Assembly: GCA_016200025.1 (NCBI GenBank)
Contig: JACQFO010000025.1
Coordinates: forward strand, 1 to 6,881
Source: Nitrososphaerota archaeon
GTDB lineage: Archaea > Thermoproteota > Nitrososphaeria > Nitrososphaerales > Gagatemarchaeaceae
Direction: 5' to 3'
Length of the DNA stretch: 6,881 bases
The notes under the pieces are model-generated. The model saw nothing but the letters and a program-made list of their open reading frames with translations, made no database searches and was not told where the DNA came from. Position numbers and translations under genes: made by a program. Positions 1 to 5,887 of the stretch are shown here, in pieces (position 1 is the first letter of the stretch; each line of letters opens with the position of its first letter).

Positions 1-1005
1 CAGGACGTTCCTGCCGTCGTCGATCGAACCGCCAAGTCCTGCTTGGACGAGGAGCGGGACGTAGCTGATGACCGCGTACATTGAGACGCCCGTCAGGAAG
101 GCCACAGCTGTCGCAGCATAAACCGTCCTGATTCTGAACAAGCCCAGGGGAACAATCGGCTCCTGCGCCCTCCTCTCCACCAAGATGAACACGACGAAGA
201 AGACGGTCCCGAATGTGAAGAGTGCAGCCTCTTCCAACGAGTACCAGGCGAAGGTGCTCCCTCCGCTGAGGAAGCCGAGCATCAGGAGTGTTATCCACGC
301 CGTAAGGGTCGTCACGCCCAGCCAGTCGACGACCGGCTTTGCGCTGCTGTCCCGGGACTCGTTGAGGGCGATGGCGAGCATGACTATGGAGAGGACCCCC
401 AGGGGGAGGTTGACGTAGAAAATCCATCTCCAGTCGAGAGCCTGGACGATGTAGGACCCAGCGGACGGCCCTAGGACCGCAGAGATGCCGAAGACACTCG
501 CGAAGATTCCCTGGACCCTCCCGCGCTGAGACGGGGGGAAGACGGCCCCGGCTACCGCGATGGCGATGGGGAAGAACGCGCCGCTCCCTATCCCCTGGAT
601 CGCCCTGAAGATTATGAGCTGGTTTATGTCCTGAGAGAACCCCGAGAGGACTGAGCCTCCCATGAAGATGAGGAGCCCGAGGATCAGGAACTTCCTCCTG
701 CCGTAGAGGTCGGAGAGTTTGCCGAAGACCGGCATTGAAACGGTCTGGGTTAGTATGTACGCGCTGAAGACCCAGGCATAGACGCTGAGTCCGCCGAGGT
801 CGACGATGATGGTCGGACCCGCGGTCGCCACAATGGTCTGGTCCAGGGCGCCAAGGAGGAGCCCCGTCAGCAGCCCGCCGATGATCAGGATCAGCGACCT
901 TCGGGAGAACTTCTGGTCGCCTGCGCTTCCGTTCAACTTCTGGACGCCAAAATTTTCTTCGTATTTACGCGTATCGGGGAGGAAGTCGACGACAGTTTGT
1001 TTCAT
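1..1005 (-). CDS. DHA2-type MFS drug efflux transporter (EmrB/QacA-like), C-terminus beyond window
   Basis: The minus strand reads open from an ATG at 1005 to the left edge: 335 codons, no stop. The family exports drugs or other toxic compounds through the cytoplasmic membrane in exchange for protons. A soluble N-terminus of about 35 residues precedes the first membrane helix (about 37-56), which runs into the motif ALDQTIVATAGPTI (53-66), typical of DHA2 members. MFS motif A is clear (GKLSDLYGRRK, 95-105, between TM2 and TM3). A GPSAGS motif C-like segment (179-184) is followed by DWRWIFYVNLPLG (191-203), a DHA2 signature. At least eight hydrophobic helices are visible; DHA2 proteins usually have 14 in 450-550 residues, so roughly a third is missing at the C-terminus. 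The gene is divergent from the flavin reductase. No Shine-Dalgarno sequence and no convincing TATA box precede the start. Substrate cannot be told from sequence. Confidence 0.93.
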   Translation of the reverse strand, partial: MKQTVVDFLPDTRKYEENFGVQKLNGSAGDQKFSRRSLILIIGGLLTGLLLGALDQTIVATAGPTIIVDLGGLSVYAWVFSAYILTQTVSMPVFGKLSDLYGRRKFLILGLLIFMGGSVLSGFSQDINQLIIFRAIQGIGSGAFFPIAIAVAGAVFPPSQRGRVQGIFASVFGISAVLGPSAGSYIVQALDWRWIFYVNLPLGVLSIVMLAIALNESRDSSAKPVVDWLGVTTLTAWITLLMLGFLSGGSTFAWYSLEEAALFTFGTVFFVVFILVERRAQEPIVPLGLFRIRTVYAATAVAFLTGVSMYAVISYVPLLVQAGLGGSIDDGRNVL

Positions 1006-1051
1006 AAGCAGGCTTGGAACCGCGTTGTCGACTGGGCAGGAAAAGAGCGCG
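1006..1051. promoter_or_regulatory. Divergent intergenic region between transporter and flavin reductase
   Basis: Only 46 bases separate the two divergent start codons, so both promoters must be packed here or lie inside the opposing genes. I see no strong TATA box at the expected distance for either gene. A purine-rich GGAAAAGAG (about 1039-1047) lies just before the plus-strand ATG at 1052 and could act as a weak ribosome binding site. An AT-rich stretch inside the transporter's first codons (about 949-966, with AAAATTTT) is the nearest candidate promoter element for the plus-strand gene. The shared control region is inferred from the layout only. Confidence 0.35.
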
Positions 1052-1975
1052 ATGGTCAAGATTCTTGCGATATCTGGGAGCAGCAGGAAGGGTTCGTACA
1101 ACACTGCTCTCCTGGAGGCAGCCCGGGGGCTGCTGCCGAAGGATGCCACCATGGAGATCTTCGACACGTCCAAGTTTCCGATCTTCAGCCAGGACCTGGA
1201 GCGCGACCCGCCCGCCGACGTCAGGGCCTTCAAAACCAAGATCCGGGAGGCCGACGCAATCCTCTTCGCGACGCCCGAGCACAACTACTCGGTGTCGGCG
1301 CTGCTGAAGAACGCCATCGAGTGGGGAGGCAGGCCCGACGAGGACAATTCCTGGGACGGGAAGCCCGCGGCGATGGTCAGCGCGTCGTCGGCGATTCGCG
1401 GCGGCGTGAGGGCCCAGCTCCACCTGAGGCATATCCTCGTGGACGTCAACATGTTCGCTGTCAACCGGCCTCAGGTCTACGTCGGGAGGGCGCAGCAGGC
1501 CTTCGACTCCGAGATGAAGCTCACAGACGAGACCGTGAAGGGACAGCTTACCCGGCTCCTGCAGGCCCTCGTAGACTGGGCCGAAAGGTTCAGGGCCCCT
1601 GGGCAGGCCTGTGAATCCGCCCTATCACGGGCCCGCCCTGCCATAGACGGAGACTATGGCCCTCAGCTGCGACCGCGACAGGTCGAGCTTCTCCCCGCCC
1701 AGACCCTGGACCGAGACCTTGCCGCCTTCCCCTTCCAACGAGATGAAGCGCTCCGAGAGCGGCTCGCCTACGGTGGCCCGGGCCGATTCGAGGAAGCTCG
1801 AATACGCGTCGGGCTCGGGGCGGGCGCCGGACTTCAGGATCGCGTCCAGGACCTCCCACAGGAGCAGGCGGCCTTCGATCCTGCCGCGGGGCGAAGGTAC
1901 CGACGCGACTTTGGCACGAGGTCCCGCCACCTCCCAATTGGCAGCCTTCGAGACGAAGCCTCCTGCGGACTCTAG
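1052..1975 (+). CDS. NAD(P)H-dependent FMN reductase / quinone (chromate/azo) reductase family, with anomalous C-terminal run-on
   Basis: The protein belongs to the flavodoxin-like NADPH-dependent FMN reductase family (ChrR/YieF/azoreductase type): soluble flavoproteins passing electrons from NAD(P)H to quinones, azo compounds or metals. The start at 1052 gives MVKILAISGSSRKGSYN (1-17), the beta1/FMN-phosphate loop, at the very N-terminus as usual. TPEHNYSVSALLKNAIEW (74-91) is the conserved flavin-contact segment, and GGVRAQLHLR (117-126) is also typical. The fold is complete by about residue 181 (WAERFR), matching the usual 180-190 residues. The frame then continues to a TAG at 1973-1975 (307 aa). 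That tail is Arg/Pro/Ala-rich, resembles nothing in the family, and is antisense to the convergent minus-strand gene. I infer a lost stop or an indel near 1590-1612 (a TGA lies at 1612-1614 in another frame). Codons upstream of 1052 in this frame are antisense to the transporter and are not included. Confidence 0.88.
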   Translation: MVKILAISGSSRKGSYNTALLEAARGLLPKDATMEIFDTSKFPIFSQDLERDPPADVRAFKTKIREADAILFATPEHNYSVSALLKNAIEWGGRPDEDNSWDGKPAAMVSASSAIRGGVRAQLHLRHILVDVNMFAVNRPQVYVGRAQQAFDSEMKLTDETVKGQLTRLLQALVDWAERFRAPGQACESALSRARPAIDGDYGPQLRPRQVELLPAQTLDRDLAAFPFQRDEALRERLAYGGPGRFEEARIRVGLGAGAGLQDRVQDLPQEQAAFDPAAGRRYRRDFGTRSRHLPIGSLRDEASCGL

Positions 1976-2410
1976 GACAAGAAGGTCTGAAGCAGATGGG
2001 CCCCGCGCCAGCAAGTCTTCCTTGGCGATCTTCTTGGAGCGGAGCCTCGAACTGAAGACCCTTGCAGCTTCGGCGCCGTCAAGGGGGAGAAGGAAGGCGC
2101 CGCCCGTGATTGTCCCGGCAGACCTTCGAAGAGAATCTATGACGGCGTCTTCTGCGCCGCGGCGGCCGAAGGCCAGTGCGGTCGCGACAACATAGAGCGC
2201 CCTGTTCGACCTGGCAGCCACCAGCCTCCCCTCGTAGGAGGACAGCGAGCCGGGAGAGAAATCTGACCCTGGCTTGACTTCAGCGACCGCGGCCCAGGCA
2301 AGGGGGAACCAACGGGCCCTAAGCAGTGTCGAGTCTCCGAGGGGGACATAGGCATCGAGAACGCTCCGGAAGGGGAGCACGGGCCACGCGGCAAAGACTG
2401 AGGCCAGCAA
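1625..2410 (-). CDS. Hypothetical protein with N-terminal membrane segment; probably the 3' part of an interrupted gene
   Basis: I do not recognise this protein. From a TTG at 2410 it is 261 aa ending in TGA at 1625-1627. It begins with a hydrophobic stretch (about 1-16), then a soluble region of about 240 residues with mixed alpha/beta character, basic patches (SRLRSKKIAKED near 121-132) and no motif I can assign. The same frame is open further upstream to a TAA at 2441-2443 and encodes more hydrophobic residues (GGIFSPLLFLLL) that complete a good membrane helix. No Shine-Dalgarno sequence precedes the TTG. I therefore think the TTG start is artificial and the protein is the continuation of the small membrane protein at 2441-2659. 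It is last in the operon with the HerA-like and RadA-like genes. Its 3' end is antisense to the run-on tail of the flavin reductase; the balanced composition here suggests this strand is the real coding one. Confidence 0.62.
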   Translation of the reverse strand: MLASVFAAWPVLPFRSVLDAYVPLGDSTLLRARWFPLAWAAVAEVKPGSDFSPGSLSSYEGRLVAARSNRALYVVATALAFGRRGAEDAVIDSLRRSAGTITGGAFLLPLDGAEAARVFSSRLRSKKIAKEDLLARGPSASDLLVLESAGGFVSKAANWEVAGPRAKVASVPSPRGRIEGRLLLWEVLDAILKSGARPEPDAYSSFLESARATVGEPLSERFISLEGEGGKVSVQGLGGEKLDLSRSQLRAIVSVYGRAGP

Positions 2411-2440
2411 GAGGAAGAGGAGGGGCGAGAAGATGCCCCC

Positions 2441-2659
2441 TTAGGCAAGAGCCGACACGCCGACGACGGCCAGGCCGGCCGAGAGGATGAATCTCCTCGG
2501 GAAGCCCAGGGACTTCGTGCGCTCCGAGGCCGTTGGTCGCCTTCGCCCCCGCAGGGGAAGTAGCAGATAGACGATTGCCAAGGCACCCAGTGGCCAGAGC
2601 CCGAGCCCGATGGCGCCGAGGCCCAGGAGAAGGACGAGGAACTTCTTGGCGAAGCCCAT
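2441..2659 (-). CDS. Small membrane protein, or 5' part of an interrupted membrane protein
   Basis: The ATG at 2659 overlaps the TGA of the RadA-like gene by one base (TGATG), a classic re-initiation junction, so translation is probably coupled. The product is 72 aa. Residues 7-36 are continuously hydrophobic (FLVLLLGLGAIGLGLWPLGA and on), one long helix or a hairpin. A basic linker follows (RGRRRPTASERTK, 37-49, predicted cytoplasmic by the positive-inside rule), then a second hydrophobic run (57-72) that stops abruptly at TAA (2441-2443). After the TAA the same frame continues with another hydrophobic segment and about 255 further codons. Read through, the whole would be a 344-residue protein with two hydrophobic hairpins and a soluble C-terminal domain. 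Family not recognised. It may be a genuine small subunit, but stopping in mid-helix favours an interrupted gene or a base error. Confidence 0.6.
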   Translation of the reverse strand: MGFAKKFLVLLLGLGAIGLGLWPLGALAIVYLLLPLRGRRRPTASERTKSLGFPRRFILSAGLAVVGVSALA

Positions 2660-3660
2660 CAATGGAACCCCTCTTCGTCGATGTTGGCGTAGCCGAACTT
2701 GGAGTACTCTTCCATCGCGGGGTGGCGGGCGACCCAGAAGGCCCTTCCCTTCTCGGTCTTCTCCTCCTCATTCTCGGGTTCGGCCTCGCCGTTCCTCTTC
2801 GCCCCACTCTTCGTGAGCTCGAAGGAGAACTTGGCCTCGTGGCCAAGTATCACCCCGCCGTAGGGTCGGCGGTTCCAGGCCTTGATCGGGTCGATGGAGA
2901 CGTGACTCACCACGAGGACGGCGATGTCGAACTCGACGCAGAGCCTCTGGGCGTGCGATAGAATCATGGCCATCCCCGCGCTCCTGGCAGGGAGGTCCTG
3001 GGTGCTCGGGAAGGACGACTTGAAAGGGGCCGAGATCGAATCGTAGACCAGGAACCTGGCGCCCGTCTCCCTGACGATAGTGTGAAGAACGGAGTCGTAG
3101 GTCGGAGTCTGCCTGAGCCTGAGCTCGACCCTCCCTCCGCTCGAAACCTCCTTTGTCGCGTCGACCCCGTGCAGGTTGAGGAGGTCCACGACCTCCGGGG
3201 TCTGGAGCAGGAAGATGGAGGGCTCCTTCGTCGGAATCTCGACCGAGAAGGACGGACAGAGGATGTCCACGATGGGCCCCAGGTGGGCGTCGGTGTAGGA
3301 TACGCCGAGCCTGTCCAGGGTAGAGGAGATCTGGGTGAGGAGTTCGCCCCGAGAGGCGCCCTTCCTCTTGGCTGAAGGCTTCGTCGTCCGTTCGAGCTTC
3401 AATTCATACGCTTTGAGCTCCTTTCCGAAGCGCTTGTTCATCCCCTGCTGCCTGTACGGGAGCAGGTAGCTCAGGTAGGACTGCTCAGTATCGAGAATTA
3501 TCGCGCTGTGCCCTCCTGACACCACCGAGCACGCAGCCTGGTACGAGAAGATGCTCTTTCCGAGGGCTTTCTCGCCGAAAACCTGGGTGACGGTTCCGGT
3601 GGGCAGCCCGCCGCCGAGGAGGTCGTCGACGGCCCCGCAGAGGGTCGGAATCTTCTCCAC
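2659..3660 (-). CDS. RadA/RadB-like RecA-family ATPase with large internal insertion
   Basis: This is a RecA/RadA-superfamily ATPase; family members bind DNA or partner proteins in an ATP-dependent way in recombination or regulation. The GTG at 3660 shares a base with the upstream TAG (TAGTG) and gives 333 aa. LLGGGLPTGTVTQVFGEKALGKS (14-36) contains the RadA-like G-G-G-L-P-x-G turn and an intact Walker A (GEKALGKS, 29-36). DTE (57-59) carries the likely catalytic Glu. Walker B is FLVYDS (203-208). AVLVVSHV (247-254) corresponds to the strand before L2, and GGVILGHEAKF (268-278) matches RadA's GGHVLGHAATL. The C-terminus (ARHPAMEEYSKFGYANIDEEG, about 311-331) follows the RadA ending. Unlike RadA, it lacks the N-terminal helix-hairpin-helix domain and has about 110-130 extra residues between DTE and Walker B, plus a charged Lys/Glu-rich loop (285-305). 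It is not canonical RadA; RadB or a KaiC-like relative are alternatives. The longer upstream reading of this frame is antisense/out-of-frame overlap with the HerA-like gene. Confidence 0.85.
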   Translation of the reverse strand: MEKIPTLCGAVDDLLGGGLPTGTVTQVFGEKALGKSIFSYQAACSVVSGGHSAIILDTEQSYLSYLLPYRQQGMNKRFGKELKAYELKLERTTKPSAKRKGASRGELLTQISSTLDRLGVSYTDAHLGPIVDILCPSFSVEIPTKEPSIFLLQTPEVVDLLNLHGVDATKEVSSGGRVELRLRQTPTYDSVLHTIVRETGARFLVYDSISAPFKSSFPSTQDLPARSAGMAMILSHAQRLCVEFDIAVLVVSHVSIDPIKAWNRRPYGGVILGHEAKFSFELTKSGAKRNGEAEPENEEEKTEKGRAFWVARHPAMEEYSKFGYANIDEEGFH

Positions 3661-4877
3661 TACTTCCTCAACTCCACGAGGAGGGAGAGTCCTTTCTCGG
3701 TGACCGTGTAGGCGAAGACCCTGGGGCCCGAGCCGGAGTCCTTGGGCTCCTGAAGGAGGCATCCCCGGGCGTGGAGGCTGTCGATCTCCGCGCCGATGTC
3801 CGCCGGGAGGAAGTCGGGGGAGAGGAACTGGATGACGGACTCGCGCGTCGACAGGGAGAACCGGGCGACCTCCTCGAGGATCTTGGAGGTGAGGTATGGG
3901 GACGCGTACTTCGCCGGACGCCCCGCAAGATGCTCTGAAGTCTTCACGGGTACCCTCCTGGGAACGAAGACCAGGTCGCTTCGTGAGCGCGTGTCCTCCA
4001 GGACGAACGTGCCCCGCAGGATTGCCTTGGTGGCCCCAGGCCTCTGGTGCCAGGCGTCGCTCGAGTAGACCCTCACTTGGCATCCCTGGAGGAGCTGGGG
4101 CGCGAGAGTCTGAGACTGTTCGGTCGCCATGAAGGTCGAAGGAGGCCATGCGAGGACCTGGGCGAGCAGCCTGCAAGAATGGAGCTGGCGCGGGGAGGAC
4201 TTGAAGAGTCGATGAGCCTCGGTGAGGACAACGGCCGTCTCCCGGTGCCCATCGGAGTGAGACAGAGCCAACAATTTTGCGACTACGAGGGCGGCCGCAA
4301 GCTCGGCGGCCTGGGGGTAGGGAGCCCTGCTGAAGTCGAGGATTCCCCCCAGCTCAAAGAGTCGGCGGACCGCCCGGTCGTCGACCGCGTCGAAGAGCTT
4401 CAGGCCGCCAACCCTCCCTTTGAGCCTGTCTACGTAGAAGCCCCTGAAGCCCTCGACCTTTCCCAGGACATCGTAGACCGAGACCGGGCTCGCCAGGTCG
4501 CCCTGCGAAGCGATTTGTTGCAGGGCAGAATTCACTATTGCCTCCTCCTCTGAAGTCAGGTCGAGGACCGCGGCATAGGCCGCGGCGACCATCTGGGCGT
4601 GCCATGCGCCAGGCTCTTCGAGCCTGAAGGAGTCGTAGAGGAAGGAGCGGTAGTCGAAGGTGTCGATGTACCCGGAGAGACTGTTCGCGAGCAGCCCCCC
4701 GAGGTCGAGGACGACCGGCTTGATGCCCGCCTCTCTCGCAGCGTAGGTCGCTAGGAGCGCCGCTTCTGCTGCCCTTTCTCCGAGAATCAGGACCCGGTTT
4801 CCGGTCGCCTCGAGGCCCAGAGTAGCCCTGCCGCCAGGTCGAGAGTATCCCAGCCACAGTCCCTTGACCGGAGGCAT
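3660..4877 (-). CDS. Degenerate HerA/VirB4-like P-loop protein (Walker A lost) with C-terminal winged-helix-like region
   Basis: The 405-aa product has the layout of a HerA/FtsK-type ATPase core. A strand-loop-helix near 28-48 (NRVLILGERAAEAALLATYA) is followed by a strand ending in Asp (KPVVLDLGG, 53-61). Later come GGILDFSR (177-184) and ETAVVLTEAHRLF (213-225), the Walker B/EAH region of HerA proteins, then a strand ending FMATEQSQ (249-256), like their sensor segment. The P-loop, however, reads GERAAEAA where GxxxxGK[S/T] is expected, so the Lys and the Ser/Thr are absent, and the Walker B Asp is Thr (LTEAH). ATP hydrolysis is therefore unlikely. The C-terminus (about 325-405) has features of a winged helix, ending VTEKGLSLLVEL. 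It is the first gene of the operon: ATG at 4877, TATA-like box 25 bases upstream, no Shine-Dalgarno, hence probably leaderless. It may act as a structural or regulatory partner of the RadA-like ATPase. Assignment to HerA rests on motif order, so it is moderate. Confidence 0.72.
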   Translation of the reverse strand: MPPVKGLWLGYSRPGGRATLGLEATGNRVLILGERAAEAALLATYAAREAGIKPVVLDLGGLLANSLSGYIDTFDYRSFLYDSFRLEEPGAWHAQMVAAAYAAVLDLTSEEEAIVNSALQQIASQGDLASPVSVYDVLGKVEGFRGFYVDRLKGRVGGLKLFDAVDDRAVRRLFELGGILDFSRAPYPQAAELAAALVVAKLLALSHSDGHRETAVVLTEAHRLFKSSPRQLHSCRLLAQVLAWPPSTFMATEQSQTLAPQLLQGCQVRVYSSDAWHQRPGATKAILRGTFVLEDTRSRSDLVFVPRRVPVKTSEHLAGRPAKYASPYLTSKILEEVARFSLSTRESVIQFLSPDFLPADIGAEIDSLHARGCLLQEPKDSGSGPRVFAYTVTEKGLSLLVELRK

Positions 4878-4897
4878 GGTTACGAAGGACGCGCCTA

Positions 4898-4906
4898 GGT
4901 TAAAGG
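4898..4906 (-). promoter_or_regulatory. TATA-like box for the HerA-like/RadA-like operon (leaderless start)
   Basis: On the minus strand CCTTTAACC has its AT core centred at about 4902, 25 bases before the A of the ATG at 4877. That is the spacing between archaeal TATA boxes and transcription starts, so the transcript would begin at or next to the start codon. The bases between (CGCGTCCTTCGTAACC) contain no Shine-Dalgarno sequence, in agreement with leaderless translation. No other AT-rich element is present in this gap. Confidence 0.6.
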
Positions 4907-4920
4907 CGGTTGCTCACTTG

Positions 4921-4939
4921 AGGTCCTGACCTCGGGTCA
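4921..4939. repeat. Overlapping short inverted repeats upstream of the HerA-like operon promoter
   Basis: Two perfect 5-base inverted repeats overlap here: AGGTC-CT-GACCT (4921-4932) and TGACC-TCG-GGTCA (4927-4939), giving three GGTC/GACC half-sites in 19 bases. They lie between the arginase stop (4945) and the TATA-like box of the operon (about 4902), upstream of the latter. This is where an archaeal activator could bind. As RNA, each would form only a 5-pair stem, which is weak for a terminator of the arginase transcript. Function is inferred from position only; such short repeats can arise by chance in GC-rich DNA. Confidence 0.35.
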
Positions 4940-4944
4940 ATGGC

Positions 4945-5847
4945 CTAGGCTATGATCTTCTTGCCGAAGAGTGAGAGGATGAGTTCCACTGCCAACTGGC
5001 CGGTGAGGTTCGCCGTGTCGAGGATGGGGTTGACTTCCACGAATTCGGCCGAGGTCACCTTCTTCGAGTCGGAGAGCATTTCCATCGCGAGGTGCGCCTC
5101 TCTGTAGGTCAGCCCTCCGTGGACGCTGGTGCCGGTGCCCGGTGCTTCTCTTGGGTCGATGGCATCGACGTCGAAACTCAGGTGCACCTGCTTGACGCCC
5201 TTGCCGGCGACCGCGATGGCCTCCTCCATCACCTTCTTCATGCCGAGCTCGTCGATCTGCCGCATGGTGTAGACCGTCATCTTTGAGCGGGAGATCGCCT
5301 CCGCCTCCTTTGGGTCGAAGCTGCGGCCCCCTATGAGGACCGTGTTCTTCTCCAGGGCCTTGGGGCGGACGCCGCCCAGGTTGGCCAGCTTCGGATGCCC
5401 ATACCCCAGGATCGCGGCCAGGGCCATTCCGTGGATGTTCCCGCTGGGGGTCGTCTTCGGGGTGTTGAAGTCCCCGTGCGCATCGAGCCAGATGATACCC
5501 CTCCTGCTCCCTGCTTCTGCGAGGCCTGCGGCAGTGCCGATCGAGGTGCTCTGGTCACCCCCGAGGACGAGCGGGAAGTAGCCTTCCTTGACGCTGCGCG
5601 CGACCAACCTAGCTATGAGGCCGCATTGGTCGACAACGTCCTCGAGGTACCTGGCCCGGGTGTCGCCAAGGACCGCGGTCGACATGTCCGTGGAGGGTAT
5701 GTTGCCGAAGTCCTCCACCCAGTGGCCGAGGGCGGCGAGCCGCTCCTCGAGATGCGCTATCCTGATTGCGCTTGGGCCCATGTCCACGCCGCGCCGCTCC
5801 TGTCCCAGGTCGACGGGCGCGCCGACGACTCCGATTTTCAATGGCAA
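4945..5847 (-). CDS. rocF: Arginase (ureohydrolase family) with Gln replacing a Mn-binding His
   Basis: Arginase hydrolyses L-arginine to L-ornithine and urea in the cytoplasm, using two Mn ions. The 300-aa length is exactly that of bacterial-type arginases. Visible motifs: LDAHGDFNTP (121-130; ligands Asp122, His124, Asp126), SGNIHG (135-140; His139, the likely catalytic His), SFDVDAIDP (224-232; ligands Asp226, Asp228), GTGTSVHGGLTYRE (237-250) and FVEVNP (269-274; Glu271). The SGN..HG and TSVHGGL patterns favour arginase over agmatinase. The usual GGDHS metal motif reads GGDQS (96-100), so the first His ligand is Gln99. The start is a TTG at 5847 (a second TTG at 5841 would drop two residues); a TAA at 5866-5868 bars any longer form. 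No Shine-Dalgarno is present. It may have its own promoter in the 40-base gap after the methyltransferase gene. Arginase identity is secure; full activity is not. Confidence 0.92.
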   Translation of the reverse strand: MPLKIGVVGAPVDLGQERRGVDMGPSAIRIAHLEERLAALGHWVEDFGNIPSTDMSTAVLGDTRARYLEDVVDQCGLIARLVARSVKEGYFPLVLGGDQSTSIGTAAGLAEAGSRRGIIWLDAHGDFNTPKTTPSGNIHGMALAAILGYGHPKLANLGGVRPKALEKNTVLIGGRSFDPKEAEAISRSKMTVYTMRQIDELGMKKVMEEAIAVAGKGVKQVHLSFDVDAIDPREAPGTGTSVHGGLTYREAHLAMEMLSDSKKVTSAEFVEVNPILDTANLTGQLAVELILSLFGKKIIA

Positions 5848-5864
5848 AGCCGCCGAGGTGGCCT

Positions 5865-5872
5865 GTTATTAA
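5865..5872 (-). promoter_or_regulatory. TATA-like box for arginase
   Basis: On the minus strand TTAATAAC is the only AT-rich element between the methyltransferase stop (5888) and the arginase start. Its centre is about 21 bases before the TTG at 5847 and about 27 before the TTG at 5841, so either could be the first codon of a leaderless message. The intervening sequence is GC-rich and lacks a Shine-Dalgarno. The in-frame TAA that limits the arginase upstream lies within this box. Confidence 0.5.
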
Positions 5873-5887
5873 CGGAAGACACGTCGG

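Noticed and set aside
185..418. 77-codon plus-strand open frame
   Set aside because: Antisense to conserved transporter helices; no independent coding signal.
806..1051. Upstream extension of the flavin reductase frame
   Set aside because: It is antisense to well-conserved transporter sequence; the family's N-terminal FMN loop begins right at the ATG at 1052.
1656..2195. 179-codon plus-strand open frame
   Set aside because: Ser/Arg/Pro-rich shadow antisense to the hypothetical gene; no motif and no ribosome site.
2441..2443. Recoding of the in-frame stop as pyrrolysine or selenocysteine
   Set aside because: The codon is TAA; pyrrolysine uses TAG and selenocysteine TGA, so neither applies.
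2319..2846. 175-codon minus-strand open frame
   Set aside because: Arg/Pro/Ser-rich shadow overlapping the end of the RadA-like gene and the small membrane protein in another frame.
3661..4176. Upstream extension of the RadA-like frame (505-aa version)
   Set aside because: It overlaps the HerA-like gene in another frame on the same strand, is Pro/Arg/Gly-rich, and the TAGTG junction at 3660 gives a family-like N-terminus.
4921..4939. Intrinsic terminator after the arginase gene
   Set aside because: The stems are only five pairs, and no T-tract follows on the minus strand.
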